A stretch of DNA of 64,000 bases from a virus. Positions 26,646 to 35,424 of this stretch are shown piece by piece; position 1 is the stretch's first letter, and the number at the start of each line of letters is the position of its first letter. The notes below the pieces were generated by a model. It did not search any database. It was not told the DNA's origin and worked only from the letters and a program-made list of their open reading frames with translations. The position numbers were made by a program, and so were the translations under genes. The stretch lies in IMG/VR virus record IMGVR_UViG_3300042539_001379, positions 1-64,000 of that record, one strand, 5' to 3'.

Positions 26646-27083
26646 CTAGTGATTATATTTGATGCTGTTTACAGTACCTTCTGTAAATTCACTAATTTTT
26701 GCTCTAACCCAGACTAAATTTCCTATAAAATTGTAGGTTTTAACTAAAGTTGTTGCTGTGGAATATTGAATAGAAGTAATATTAGCGTCACTGATCAACC
26801 CTGAAGTATCGATGCTTTGATTATTAGGCAATCCTAACTCTACTGTAAACCAGTCAGTTGAAGTTGGATTTGATGCAAGAGAACCTTCAATTGAAAATTT
26901 TCCTACAAAATCACTAATTTGTAACTGAACAGTATGAAAACCGCCACTTCCGTTATAATAGCCGTCGCCTTTTATGCGGTCGCTAATATAGGTAAGGGCG
27001 GTTGTTCCTGTATTGGGGTAACTGAGTAGAACAGTACTGGTTGAATTTTGTGTAAATGTTAAACTTTGACTTAGTGCTGGCAT
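26646..27083 (-). CDS. Virion structural protein, beta-rich
   Basis: 145 aa, all-beta composition. It includes [42 protein letters not shown] and [25 protein letters not shown]. This reads as a small single-domain virion protein, typical of fibre-associated or baseplate-associated proteins in marine T4-like phages. The start codon sits inside the reach of a late CATAAATA box, with a palindrome covering the same bases and no Shine-Dalgarno. Confidence 0.65.
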   Translation of the reverse strand: MPALSQSLTFTQNSTSTVLLSYPNTGTTALTYISDRIKGDGYYNGSGGFHTVQLQISDFVGKFSIEGSLASNPTSTDWFTVELGLPNNQSIDTSGLISDANITSIQYSTATTLVKTYNFIGNLVWVRAKISEFTEGTVNSIKYNH

Positions 27084-27084
27084 A

Positions 27085-27104
27085 GTAACATATATTTATG
27101 TTAC
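27085..27104 (-). promoter_or_regulatory. Palindrome carrying a late promoter box
   Basis: GTAACATA, four bases, TATGTTAC: a perfect 8-bp inverted repeat. Its minus strand contains CATAAATA (27100-27093), 9 nt before the ATG at 27083. It may be an operator-promoter overlap, or a hairpin at the end of the preceding gene, whose stop lies inside it. Confidence 0.45.
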
Positions 27105-27755
27105 CAATGCTTGATTCCTTTCGACAAATTCATCAATACTTTTAACAAATCCGCTTAGTTGAAGACCGATCATGCTAAGACTTTTGTCATCTTTTACATA
27201 TCCAAATGGATCTTGTGCCCACGATCTTTCACCACGCATCCATCTTTTGCTGGTATAACTGAGCGAAATTTTATCGTAATTTTTTTCAGCCCATTGAAGA
27301 AATTGCTGTCTTTTATCTAGCGGAAATTTATTTTTAAAATATATCCTATATTTAAAAATTTTTCTAGGAAGTCGATCACAAAGGATTTTTTTAGGCCCAT
27401 TTTCTAATAAAAATTCAAGTTCTTCTTTAGATGTTGGACCTCTAATTGCAGAAATCCATGGACTTAATTCTTTTTCAATGTGTTCTACCTGTTCAAAATT
27501 CATACAAAAAATATTAAAATGAACTCCTTCAGTTCTGATTCTTAGATCACTCATAGAACTTAAAAACTTAGTTTTTTCGCTAAATTCTTTTATTTTTTTT
27601 CTATCTTCTGGTTTATCCGTTTTATTGAATAATAAATCTCCACTATTTTTATAGTAATACGATGACAATTTATGTGCTCCGGCACACAAACATTCTATTT
27701 TAAAAGGGTACTTTTTATAAAATAATTTACTAGATTTTTGTTTCTGAATTTTCAT
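27096..27755 (-). CDS. Uncharacterised basic protein
   Basis: 219 aa, rich in Lys, Phe and Tyr, no domain recognised. It has an N-terminal strand region FYKKYPFKIECLCAGAH, then DLRIRTEGVHFNIFCMNFEQVEHIEKEL, and a later RIYFKNKFPLDKRQQFLQWAEK segment. The two beta-alpha units resemble a ferredoxin-like or Rep-like arrangement, but this is only an impression. It overlaps the ClpA gene by 26 nt, so it is translated with it. Confidence 0.7.
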   Translation of the reverse strand: MKIQKQKSSKLFYKKYPFKIECLCAGAHKLSSYYYKNSGDLLFNKTDKPEDRKKIKEFSEKTKFLSSMSDLRIRTEGVHFNIFCMNFEQVEHIEKELSPWISAIRGPTSKEELEFLLENGPKKILCDRLPRKIFKYRIYFKNKFPLDKRQQFLQWAEKNYDKISLSYTSKRWMRGERSWAQDPFGYVKDDKSLSMIGLQLSGFVKSIDEFVERNQALVT

Positions 27756-30006
27756 TTGTTTCTTTCACTTTTGAAATTGGCATTGGATCAATAATATTAA
27801 GATTGAGATTATTATCTACGACATTAACTTCTACAATACCTCCATTAACAAGTTTTCCAAACAAAATTTCTCTACTCATTGGCTTCTTAATAAATTCATC
27901 GATAATTCTTTGTAAGGGCCTTGCACCCATTTTACTATTAAATCCTTTTTCGATCAATAATTCTACTGCTTCATTGGTAGGTTTAACATGAATACTTTTA
28001 TCTTTAATAAGTGCATTAAGTTCTTCAATAAACTTCTTGACAATTTTAGACATAGTCGGTTTATCAAGTTTACCAAATTTAACAATGCCGTCAAGTCTAT
28101 TTCTAAATTCCGGTGCAAAAAATCTATTAACAGCGTCTTTGGGATCACCGTCTCTTTCTAAATTACCAAATCCTACGCTATTTTTCTCAGCATCAACAGC
28201 ACCGAGGTTACTAGTCATAATAATAATAGCATTTCTTCCGTCGGCTTTTTTTCCATTATTTCCAGTGATAAATCCGTTATCCATTAATTGTAACAGTATG
28301 GTCAATACATCTGGGTGAGCCTTTTCAACTTCATCAAGCAATAATACACAATTAGGATTTTCTTGTAGATTAGTAATTAATTGTCCTGCGTTGTCATCAA
28401 ACCCAATATATCCCGGTGGAGCACCGATAAATTTGGCTACAGAATGCTTTTCTTGGAATTCACTCATGTCAAAACGTATAAGTTTTACATTTAATCCTGA
28501 TGCTAGTTGTTTAGCAGCCTCAGTTTTACCAACGCCTGTTGGTCCGACAAACAGAAAACTACCAATTGGTTTATTAAACGATTTGAGGCCTGCTTGACTG
28601 ATAAAAATTTTATCGAGTAAAGAACTAATTGCTTGCTCTTGACCAAAAATTTTGTTTCGTAAATTTTTCTCTAGATTTGAAAGGTTTACACTTTCTTTGG
28701 AACTTACTTGTTCAACAGGAAGGTTAGCAAGTTTAGAAACTTCGTAAACGATTTCATCGTGGTCGACAACTCCACCTTCTTCATCTTTAATCTTAAATCT
28801 AGCACAAGCACAATCGATTAAATCTAATGCTTTATCGGGTAGTTTTTTATCTGTCATGTATTTGACAGAATATGTTACGGCATCAATTAATGCTTGATTG
28901 GTAATTTTAACTTTATGATGTTTTTCGTAATATTTTTTAACACCTTTTAGAATTTTAATACATGTTTCTTCGGTTGGCTCATCAACTGTGACACGTTGGA
29001 ATCGACGCATTAATGCACGATCCTTTTCAAAATGTTTTCTAAACTCGTCCCATGTAGTGCTGGCAATTACTTTCAATGTGCCCTTAGTTAATGCTGGTTT
29101 TAACATATTTGCTAGATCATTGCTGTTGCCGCTGGCAGCACCGGCTCCGTTCATCATGTGTGCCTCATCAATAAAAAGAATACAATTCTTTTTTCTTTCT
29201 AAAACATTGATGATCATTTTAATGCGTTCTTCGAAATCTCCTCGATATTTACTTCCTGCTAATAACGAACTGATATCTAGACTATACACAATATGATCTT
29301 GGATAAATTTTGGAACTGATCCTTCGACAATTTTTTTAGCGATGCCTTCTGCAATTGCAGTTTTACCTACACCCGGATCTCCAATCAAAATAACATTGCT
29401 TTTATTTCTTCTTGCGAGAACTAGTTGTACTTCTTCAATTTCTTTTTCTCTTCCGATCACTGGATCAATCTTTTTAGATTTGGCTTTTGCAGTTAAATTA
29501 ATGCAAAATTGATTGATCATTTTTTCAATTTGAGGATTAATTTTTTGAGAACTTGATTCTTCTTCATTTTCTTCTTGATATTTTTTCTGAATGAAATTTA
29601 AAAATCGATCTTTATCAATGTTTGCTTTTTTAATAAAATAATTTGCATGACTTTTCTTTTCTGCAAACATACTGATGAAACAATCTAATGGCTCTATTAC
29701 AGTTCGCCCGCCAAACAACACATGTGTAAATGCTCTATTCAAAACTCGATCAATTGACGTAGTTTTTTTAGGTTTATCAACATTGGGGTTAACGATGTCG
29801 TTTAGTTCTACATTGATATATTGCTCTAAATTTTTAATCAAACTTTTAACATCGGCTCCAAAATTTTCTAGAAGTTTAGCGAACTCATCGTTAGAAATCA
29901 TTCCATAAAGAAAGTGTTCTAAAGTCACATATTCATGATTTTTTTCGCTGGCTACTTCTACAGCGAATTCAAAAATTTTCTCTAGATCTTTATTTGGTTG
30001 TAACAT
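27730..30006 (-). CDS. clpA: ClpA-type AAA+ unfoldase
   Basis: 758 aa, the length and order of ClpA. An N-domain (1-145) is followed by D1 with GDPGVGKT (209-216) and LFIDEAH (277-283), then D2 with GPTGVGKT (488-495) and LLLDEVE (555-561). Between them there is no ClpB-type M-domain. At 610-613 the SVGF tetrapeptide stands where ClpA has the ClpP-docking IGL loop. A phage ClpP with intact triad is at 53389-53973, so a phage-encoded ClpAP protease is likely. The gene follows DnaJ and has an AAAGGAAAC ribosome site. Confidence 0.92.
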   Translation of the reverse strand: MLQPNKDLEKIFEFAVEVASEKNHEYVTLEHFLYGMISNDEFAKLLENFGADVKSLIKNLEQYINVELNDIVNPNVDKPKKTTSIDRVLNRAFTHVLFGGRTVIEPLDCFISMFAEKKSHANYFIKKANIDKDRFLNFIQKKYQEENEEESSSQKINPQIEKMINQFCINLTAKAKSKKIDPVIGREKEIEEVQLVLARRNKSNVILIGDPGVGKTAIAEGIAKKIVEGSVPKFIQDHIVYSLDISSLLAGSKYRGDFEERIKMIINVLERKKNCILFIDEAHMMNGAGAASGNSNDLANMLKPALTKGTLKVIASTTWDEFRKHFEKDRALMRRFQRVTVDEPTEETCIKILKGVKKYYEKHHKVKITNQALIDAVTYSVKYMTDKKLPDKALDLIDCACARFKIKDEEGGVVDHDEIVYEVSKLANLPVEQVSSKESVNLSNLEKNLRNKIFGQEQAISSLLDKIFISQAGLKSFNKPIGSFLFVGPTGVGKTEAAKQLASGLNVKLIRFDMSEFQEKHSVAKFIGAPPGYIGFDDNAGQLITNLQENPNCVLLLDEVEKAHPDVLTILLQLMDNGFITGNNGKKADGRNAIIIMTSNLGAVDAEKNSVGFGNLERDGDPKDAVNRFFAPEFRNRLDGIVKFGKLDKPTMSKIVKKFIEELNALIKDKSIHVKPTNEAVELLIEKGFNSKMGARPLQRIIDEFIKKPMSREILFGKLVNGGIVEVNVVDNNLNLNIIDPMPISKVKETNENSETKI

Positions 30007-30031
30007 CTATGTTTCCTTTATTTTTTAATAT

Positions 30032-30862
30032 TTAACTGATAATTTTTTTTAATTGATCTTTTTGTTCGTCTGTTAACGTTTTTGGAATTGTTATGTTAAT
30101 TTCTAACAACAGTCTTCCTCTTGCTAACGGATTCGAAATGTTTGGCATACCATAACCTTGAATGTTTAACATTTGACCAGGTTGTATTCCGGGGGGAATT
30201 GCAGTCTCTAAAACTTTTCCATCTATTGAATTAAATTTCAATGTTTTACCCAGTATTGCATCAAAGCAATCTATTTCTACTGACATTCTAAGATCATCAT
30301 TTTCTCTAGTAAATACCGAGTGATTGGAAATATTAATTGTTATATGAATATCTCCCCTGGGGGCATTGGGTATAGAATTATCTCCTACTCCTGCCAATCT
30401 TATAACATTACCATTTTTAATACCTGCAGGTATTTTTACCTCTAAAGTTTGAACATCTCCTCTGGGGAGATTTAAATTTGTTGTTATTATTTTACCATAG
30501 AATGCATCTTCTAAAGAAATAGTTGTTTGAAAGTTTAATGTTTTGTTTTTATAAGAATTTGGTCTTTTTCCAAAAAGATCTGTAAATCCCCCACCATTAA
30601 ACATTTGACTCATAAGATCTTCAAACCCTGGCGGCATTCCTCCATATGTTCGAAATTCTTCAAATTGTGAATTTGGATTATCGTATTGTTGTTTTTTTGT
30701 TGGGTCACTTAACACATCATATGCTGCTTGAATTTCTTGAAATTTTTTTGTATCGCCGCCTCTGTCAGGGTGATGCTGTGCCGCTAATTTTCTATAGGCC
30801 TTTTTTATTTCTTCTTGGGTAGCGTTTGCTTTAACGCCTAATGTTTGATAATGATTACTCAT
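30032..30862 (-). CDS. DnaJ/CbpA-like co-chaperone
   Basis: 276 aa. The N-terminal J-domain (1-70) has the HPD tripeptide in AAQHHPDRGGDTKKF. A short G/F-type linker follows, then two CbpA-type substrate domains (VKIPAGIKNGNVIRLAGVGD and ETAIPPGIQPGQMLNIQGYGMP). The Cys-rich zinc domain of classical DnaJ is absent, so it is closer to CbpA. It would recruit host DnaK. A sigma70-like promoter overlaps the hairpin just upstream, and no Shine-Dalgarno is apparent. Confidence 0.92.
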   Translation of the reverse strand: MSNHYQTLGVKANATQEEIKKAYRKLAAQHHPDRGGDTKKFQEIQAAYDVLSDPTKKQQYDNPNSQFEEFRTYGGMPPGFEDLMSQMFNGGGFTDLFGKRPNSYKNKTLNFQTTISLEDAFYGKIITTNLNLPRGDVQTLEVKIPAGIKNGNVIRLAGVGDNSIPNAPRGDIHITINISNHSVFTRENDDLRMSVEIDCFDAILGKTLKFNSIDGKVLETAIPPGIQPGQMLNIQGYGMPNISNPLARGRLLLEINITIPKTLTDEQKDQLKKIIS

Positions 30863-30866
30863 AAAG

Positions 30867-30901
30867 AAAAAGGTATAGTAATAATAATACTATACCTTTT
30901 T
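30867..30901. terminator. Long hairpin terminator before dnaJ
   Basis: 14-bp stem AAAAAGGTATAGTA / TACTATACCTTTTT with a 7-nt loop. On the minus strand it ends with a T-run, so it can stop transcripts from the lysis cassette. The A-run on the other arm makes it potentially bidirectional. Confidence 0.8.
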
Positions 30902-30912
30902 GATTAAGTCAA
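30884..30912 (-). promoter_or_regulatory. Sigma70-type promoter for dnaJ, inside the hairpin
   Basis: Minus strand TTGACT, 17-nt spacer, TATTAT. The -10 box lies in the loop of the terminator hairpin, so initiation would begin in its 3' arm. Confidence 0.55.
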
Positions 30913-30919
30913 GAAAATA

Positions 30920-31153
30920 TTATTTCTTTTTCTTATCTTCTGGAATCTCAGTCCCTTCTAATTTTTTACGAACTTTTATATCCTTACATTCTTGAACTGG
31001 TTTCTTTTCTTTATCTAATACAGGTTTTCCATCTTTTCCTTTTTTGTCTGTACAAACCTTTTTTACTTCTCCTTTTCCTGGACCTTCATTTGATGCCTGT
31101 ACAGGGTACGATAGAGTCAATGCTAACCCTGCTACAAAAATTACATGTTTCAT
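30920..31153 (-). CDS. Small secreted Lys-rich protein
   Basis: 77 aa with a clear Sec signal peptide (MKHVIFVAGLALTLSYPVQA, likely cut after QAS or QA). The mature part is very Lys/Asp-rich, with two cysteines (KKVCTDKKG and QECKDIK) that could form a disulfide in the periplasm. It is next to holin and endolysin genes, so a lysis-related or superinfection role is possible. A TAAGGAGA ribosome site overlaps the stop of the 13-aa gene upstream. Confidence 0.7.
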   Translation of the reverse strand: MKHVIFVAGLALTLSYPVQASNEGPGKGEVKKVCTDKKGKDGKPVLDKEKKPVQECKDIKVRKKLEGTEIPEDKKKK

Positions 31154-31162
31154 ATATTCTCC

Positions 31163-31204
31163 TTATTTACAATGTTTTCCGCCACATTTTGGACACTCTT
31201 CCAT
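31163..31204 (-). CDS. 13-residue Cys-rich microprotein
   Basis: ATG at 31204 with a near-perfect AAGGAGATCAAA ribosome site, coding MEECPKCGGKHCK and a TAA that overlaps the next gene's ribosome site. Three Cys and one His (CPKCGGKHC) look like half a zinc ribbon. The strong ribosome site and tight coupling support translation. It may instead be an upstream peptide that couples translation of the 77-aa gene. Confidence 0.5.
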   Translation of the reverse strand: MEECPKCGGKHCK

Positions 31205-31214
31205 TTTGATCTCC

Positions 31215-31802
31215 TTAAATTTCTGGTTGTTCTGGTTGTACTGGAGCCGGCTTTCCGTTTGGTCCTAGTACAACCTCATTTGTCATAAAAGGAACAGATG
31301 CTGCTGCCGCCGCACCAAATCCTGCTACTGCAACTGGCGCTGCACTAAAACTACTTCCGGAATTTCCCCCAAAGCCGCCTGCTGATACTCTTGTAAAACC
31401 TCCTGACGCATTTGAAGAATTAAACGAGGTTGGTGTAACGAATCCTCCTGTCTGAGGTTGGCTAAATGTTGGAGTGCTGCCCATTGATGCTGTTTGTATT
31501 CCGCCATTGTTTGCTCCATTTAATTTTTCTTGTGTACGTCCCCATGCTGCTAAACCTAATACAGCACCCATAGCAACGTGATATAAACCTGCACCCATTA
31601 ATGTAATAGGTTGCCATTGCATTTTAACTTCACCGCCGCCAATTATTTGCGCAACAGACCATAGTATAGGAAAAATTACAAAGTCAGTTATACATGTGGC
31701 CATGTAACTCCATCCCATCATAGGACGCCACTTTGCATTCATCCAATCTTCTTTTTTCTTTTCGCTAGCGCTCATTTTTTCATATTCTTCTGATGTTGCC
31801 AC
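31215..31802 (-). CDS. Holin (3-TM type) with long low-complexity tail
   Basis: 195 aa. The N-terminal 95 aa match three-helix phage holins: WRPMMGWSYMATCITDFVIFPILWSV, a second segment MQWQPITLMGAGLYHVAMGAVLGL, and the signature AAWGRTQEKLNG. The following 100 aa are Gly/Ser/Ala-rich and unstructured, with another hydrophobic patch (VAVAGFGAAAAASVPF). It lies next to endolysin and spanins. The extended tail is unusual for this family and may regulate timing. Confidence 0.7.
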   Translation of the reverse strand: MATSEEYEKMSASEKKKEDWMNAKWRPMMGWSYMATCITDFVIFPILWSVAQIIGGGEVKMQWQPITLMGAGLYHVAMGAVLGLAAWGRTQEKLNGANNGGIQTASMGSTPTFSQPQTGGFVTPTSFNSSNASGGFTRVSAGGFGGNSGSSFSAAPVAVAGFGAAAAASVPFMTNEVVLGPNGKPAPVQPEQPEI

Positions 31803-31822
31803 GATTTGCTCCTTAATAGTGT

Positions 31823-32458
31823 TTAGTGTATACCCATAACATGAAGTGCATGGTTGTAATGTTTGATTCTATCATCAAGGCCGATGTATCCTCCATTAAT
31901 TCTTCTTGTTAATTCTTTAATATCTCCAGCATCGGCCCAACGATTTAATCCATTTGTTTCCCAAAACCAACAAGCACTTTGTACTGCACCTTCAAATGTT
32001 TGTAAATACTCGGGTATGTCTTCGACGGGTGTTTCTATGCTCATAGCAAACGCTTCATAATTATGTTTGCCAGTTAATTGAATTAACCCTCTACCACAAT
32101 AGCGGAATCCATCTCCGCTTTCTTCTGGACCATTGCCCATTCTATTAGCATAAACTCTATTTGCAATCGCCTCTGCTTTATTTGGTCTATTAGCATATTG
32201 ATTTGCTATGTCATCATTAGGAAAATACTTAGGAAATACTTTTCTCAAACTTGCTGCTCTATAATTTAAATTCTCCTTTAAAAATTTAAATCCTGCACTT
32301 TCGTGAGCACACTGGGCAACAAAAGCAGCCACTCGTTGGGGGGTATTAATATCATAATCTGGTAAACATAATTCCATGGCATGATACCAGTTATCTACAT
32401 AAGGGTTACCCTTAATTAATTCTGCAAGTTGATCTCTGCTGAGTATAAAGTTTGACAT
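31823..32458 (-). CDS. GH19 endolysin (chitinase-like muramidase)
   Basis: 211 aa, a single GH19 catalytic domain. It has AAFVAQCAHESAGFKFLKEN with the acid in HES, then LRKVFPKYFP, YANRMGNGPEESGDGFRYCGRG with the second acid pair, and LIQLTGKHNY. Phage GH19 enzymes cleave peptidoglycan glycan strands. No signal peptide or membrane segment is present, so it depends on the holin for export. An AAGGAGC ribosome site is just upstream. Confidence 0.92.
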   Translation of the reverse strand: MSNFILSRDQLAELIKGNPYVDNWYHAMELCLPDYDINTPQRVAAFVAQCAHESAGFKFLKENLNYRAASLRKVFPKYFPNDDIANQYANRPNKAEAIANRVYANRMGNGPEESGDGFRYCGRGLIQLTGKHNYEAFAMSIETPVEDIPEYLQTFEGAVQSACWFWETNGLNRWADAGDIKELTRRINGGYIGLDDRIKHYNHALHVMGIH

Positions 32459-32467
32459 ATGTGCTCC

Positions 32468-32746
32468 TTATTTTTTATTTTGATTTACTCTATCGAAAAT
32501 TTCTTTTTGTTTTACATACCATTCGTTCCAACCGTCAACTTTATTTGAACACGAGTAATAGGTATTGTAGTTTTCGACGACTACTTTTAACATGTCTGTG
32601 ATTGAAACTCTTTCACCTTCAATCGTTTTTAAGTCTGGACATTTTTCTTGTAGTGATTTTCCTACATCGGGAAAAGTTTGTTTAACGGGAACAGTAGTTC
32701 CACATCCTGCTATAAGCAACGATAGTAAAACTACTAATAATTTCAT
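32468..32746 (-). CDS. Outer-membrane lipoprotein, candidate o-spanin
   Basis: 92 aa with a lipoprotein signal: MKLLVVLLSLLIAGC, lipobox L-I-A-G-C with lipidated Cys at 15. The mature part is short, with a Cys pair (EKCPDLK and YSCSNK). It overlaps the i-spanin-like gene by 4 nt, as in Rz/Rz1 arrangements where spanins are adjacent. Together they would fuse inner and outer membranes at the last lysis step. Confidence 0.65.
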   Translation of the reverse strand: MKLLVVLLSLLIAGCGTTVPVKQTFPDVGKSLQEKCPDLKTIEGERVSITDMLKVVVENYNTYYSCSNKVDGWNEWYVKQKEIFDRVNQNKK

Positions 32747-33234
32747 TTCTTTTCTCCCTTAGGTGGCTTTGCGGCCTCATTCAATTGATTGATTGCTGCT
32801 TTATTGTGTTCATCTACAATGTCTTTAGGTATAGGACAATTTTCTATAAACACTTTTATTTCTTCTTTTTCTTTAATGACTCGATCAATATACTGAATTT
32901 GAGTTTGTCCTTTTTCTTTTATTATCCTGTCTTTATAAACAATTTTTTCTTCAATTCTAACAACTTCTTCTTTACTTTGATTCTTAGCAATTTCTAATTG
33001 TTCTTGTAGTTCTTTTATTTTTGCTTGCCATTTTGCCTCGTTAGCAGCCATACCTACCATATAAGTTCCTAAAAATATTCCGGCAAGTCCTCCAATTTTT
33101 AACGGAAATTTAAATTGTGCAGGAACAGGAAACCAAGAAAGTGCTAATGCTATTAGACCTAAGATTAAAACTGACCACCAAAACCATTCAGGTAATAAAC
33201 TTAGCATCCAAGATATTTGCCACATAATTACCAC
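32743..33234 (-). CDS. Inner-membrane coiled-coil protein, candidate i-spanin
   Basis: 163 aa. Two hydrophobic segments at the N-terminus (about residues 14-34 and 44-64) are followed by a long charged coiled coil (WQAKIKELQEQLEIAKNQSKEE... VIKEKEEIKVF). A short tail with one Cys comes last (ENCPIPKD). The coiled coil in the periplasm and partner lipoprotein fit an Rz-like i-spanin. Two membrane segments instead of one are atypical, so the topology needs care. Confidence 0.65.
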   Translation of the reverse strand: MVIMWQISWMLSLLPEWFWWSVLILGLIALALSWFPVPAQFKFPLKIGGLAGIFLGTYMVGMAANEAKWQAKIKELQEQLEIAKNQSKEEVVRIEEKIVYKDRIIKEKGQTQIQYIDRVIKEKEEIKVFIENCPIPKDIVDEHNKAAINQLNEAAKPPKGEKK

Positions 33235-33974
33235 CTATCCTTTTCGATAATAATTGCATCATTTCCATTTCTAATTAAAAATTTATTACCAATTTTGTGA
33301 ATATCATAATTGCCGATATATTTGTTTAAAAATAAAACTTGACTTTGACTACTTTCATCTAATGAAATTGCTCCTGGTAATGTTTTTTCAACGTCTTTGT
33401 ATTTTCCTATAGAAACAAATTTTGCATATAAATCACCAGCGAATGGTTTCTTAAAAATTAAATTATTGCTTTCGTCCAAAGTTACTTCAACGGCTCCTTG
33501 ATTAAAAAAATCTTTAACATCAGAATTTTTAATTTCTAAAATTTTTGATTTATAGCCTTCTGGGGTCATTGGAATTTGTTTTTTAATAGTATCTTCGTTA
33601 AACAAAAAATACCTTGGAGTCGATTGATATCTAAATTTCCATTCATAGCAATCACAAAGTTGACTTATACCATTTACTAACTCTTTTAATTGTTCAGTCA
33701 ACCCCGGCGTTCTTTCAATTTCAACAAACACCTGATACTGCCCATCTCTTTCTTCTCCAGCACTGATATCTGCATCCAAAATAAAATTGTATCCTTTTTC
33801 AATAAATTCCATGAGATCAATTGCTGGATATTTTTCTTTTACTTTAAAACCAAGCACTAAAATATCTTGGTCTTCTCCCATTTTACTTTTATATCTATCT
33901 ACGGTAAAAATATCAGATACATAATCTTTTAAGTCACCTCTTCGAAGGCTTTCAGTTAATTTTTGCTTATACAT
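33228..33974 (-). CDS. Uncharacterised protein
   Basis: 248 aa. Mixed alpha/beta sequence beginning MYKQKLTESLRRGD, which contains an L-T-E like the capsid-targeting group. Notable segments are FTVDRYKSKMGEDQDILVLGFKV, YNFILDADISAGE and a C-terminal beta domain with FLNKYIGNYDIHKIGNKFLIRNGND. No family recognised. It overlaps neighbours by 8 and 7 nt, between the lysis cassette and the 173-aa gene, within a late unit. Confidence 0.7.
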   Translation of the reverse strand: MYKQKLTESLRRGDLKDYVSDIFTVDRYKSKMGEDQDILVLGFKVKEKYPAIDLMEFIEKGYNFILDADISAGEERDGQYQVFVEIERTPGLTEQLKELVNGISQLCDCYEWKFRYQSTPRYFLFNEDTIKKQIPMTPEGYKSKILEIKNSDVKDFFNQGAVEVTLDESNNLIFKKPFAGDLYAKFVSIGKYKDVEKTLPGAISLDESSQSQVLFLNKYIGNYDIHKIGNKFLIRNGNDAIIIEKDRW

Positions 33975-34488
33975 TTTGTTGTGGTTCCTCTGGTGCTTCT
34001 TGTGCAGCAGTTTCTGGAGTTACCTGCTCTTGATGATATTTCATCAATTCGGCCATTCTGTTGTTTTCTTTATTTTCTTTACCAATGTAAACATCTTGCA
34101 TTAGTTTTTTAGGCATAGTAATTTCTACAGTCCAAATTGGATATTCATCAATTTTTCCTTTTTTGGTTCCTGGGCGGAAGTCTCCGGGATCTTTAATCTT
34201 TCTAGGCATTAACACATGGTCTTTAGAAAACACTACTTTACAGCCGTACTCTATTAATCGTTTTCCACCTTTTGGGTCAGGCATGTCTAACTCTGGCCAC
34301 ATAAATTTACAGGTTACTGAATAACGATTAACATGAGGTCCTGAAATTAATTCCCCTTCTTCCCAATTTTTAAACACATAAATGTTTAATTCATCTAAAA
34401 CACGTTCAAAATCTTTTAGAATTTTAAATGCTGAATTGTTTTCGCTTAATGTTTGTACATTTTTAATTACTTCGAGTATATCGTGCAT
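33967..34488 (-). CDS. Uncharacterised protein, late-type gene
   Basis: 173 aa with an ordered middle (GPHVNRYSVTCKFMWPELDMPDP, GGKRLIEYGCKVVFSK, IDEYPIWTVEITMPKKL) and a Glu/Gln/Pro-rich disordered tail. Proteins with this middle recur in T4-like phages of marine type. A late promoter box GATAAATA lies 24 nt upstream, arguing for a virion or assembly role. Function unknown. Confidence 0.7.
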   Translation of the reverse strand: MHDILEVIKNVQTLSENNSAFKILKDFERVLDELNIYVFKNWEEGELISGPHVNRYSVTCKFMWPELDMPDPKGGKRLIEYGCKVVFSKDHVLMPRKIKDPGDFRPGTKKGKIDEYPIWTVEITMPKKLMQDVYIGKENKENNRMAELMKYHQEQVTPETAAQEAPEEPQQNV

Positions 34489-34512
34489 AGTAGTTGGCTC
34501 TCTTGTTAAAAA

Positions 34513-34520
34513 TATTTATC
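34513..34520 (-). promoter_or_regulatory. Late promoter box for the 173-aa gene operon
   Basis: Minus strand GATAAATA followed by TTTT, 24 nt before the ATG at 34488. No -35 hexamer. Confidence 0.5.
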
Positions 34521-34625
34521 TATACGCCCGATGAAATTTATTTTAAAAATTCGGCTATTTTAGGCGTATATTTTAAATTGATTTTAAATATTTGTGCAGG
34601 TTGATCTCATTATAGGAGGTATCAA

Positions 34626-35381
34626 TTGCCTAGAACCAAGAGAAGAGAAAGGGAATTTTTCTTAGAAAAAGACCCTAGATTCAACAAAGAAAATAGTAGT
34701 AATTTAATTCAAATTAAGCCGTATCTTAAACGCAAACAAGAAGTTTCTATTATTCCGAGAAATTTAAGTCAAGAAACTTATCTAGAACTGTTAAAAAATT
34801 CCAAAAAATCAATAGTTTTTGCTGTGGGTCCAGCAGGCACGGGAAAAACTATGATTGCAGTTCAAATGGCCATCAAATTATTAAAAGAGGGGGTGATTAA
34901 AAAAATTATTGTCACACGGCCGGCTGTTAGCGTTGATGAAGAACATGGGTTTTTACCAGGAACATTAAATCAAAAAATGGAACCTTGGACAAGACCTATA
35001 TTTGATGTTTTTGAGGAATATTTCCATCCTAGAGAAATACAGGAAATGTTAGAAGATGGAATCGTTGAAATTTCGCCATTAGCCTACATGAGAGGTCGAA
35101 CTTTTAAAAATTCGTTTATTGTGGCAGACGAAATGCAAAACGCAACACCTAGTCAAATGAAAATGCTGTTAACGAGATTAGGTGACTACAGTCGAATGGT
35201 AGTGACTGGAGATTTAAATCAGGCGGACCGGCCTAGGGAAAACGGCTTGCTAGAATTCTGCAATTTATACGGCCAAGGAGGTGAACATCGTATGATTGCT
35301 ATGGCAAAATTTGAAACCAAGGATATTGAGAGACATCCTGTGGTTCAAGAAGTATTGAAAATATATAAAGAGTTGGATTGA
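34626..35381 (+). CDS. phoH: PhoH-like ATPase
   Basis: 251 aa. Walker A is AVGPAGTGKTMIAVQ (motif at 68-75) and Walker B and sensor are FIVADEMQNATPSQMKMLLTRLGDYSRMVVTGDLNQ. The start is a TTG: a full AGGAGG ribosome site at 34615-34620 is spaced six bases before it, and no ATG fits. PhoH is common in marine and freshwater phages; its RNA-helicase/nuclease-related role is poorly understood. It is a monocistronic plus-strand unit ending at a bidirectional terminator. Confidence 0.92.
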   Translation: MPRTKRREREFFLEKDPRFNKENSSNLIQIKPYLKRKQEVSIIPRNLSQETYLELLKNSKKSIVFAVGPAGTGKTMIAVQMAIKLLKEGVIKKIIVTRPAVSVDEEHGFLPGTLNQKMEPWTRPIFDVFEEYFHPREIQEMLEDGIVEISPLAYMRGRTFKNSFIVADEMQNATPSQMKMLLTRLGDYSRMVVTGDLNQADRPRENGLLEFCNLYGQGGEHRMIAMAKFETKDIERHPVVQEVLKIYKELD

Positions 35382-35387
35382 ATTATT

Positions 35388-35424
35388 AGGTCAAATAGCA
35401 CAACCTGCCTAGGCTATTTGACCT
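35388..35424. terminator. Bidirectional terminator between phoH and the nucleotidyltransferase
   Basis: 12-bp perfect stem AGGTCAAATAGC / GCTATTTGACCT with a 13-nt loop, between convergent genes. The T-run is weak (ATTTCTT). Confidence 0.75.

Noticed and set aside
34489-34625. A sigma70 promoter for phoH
   Set aside because: TTGATT and AT-rich -10 candidates exist but none has a spacing near 17 nt, so I did not list one.
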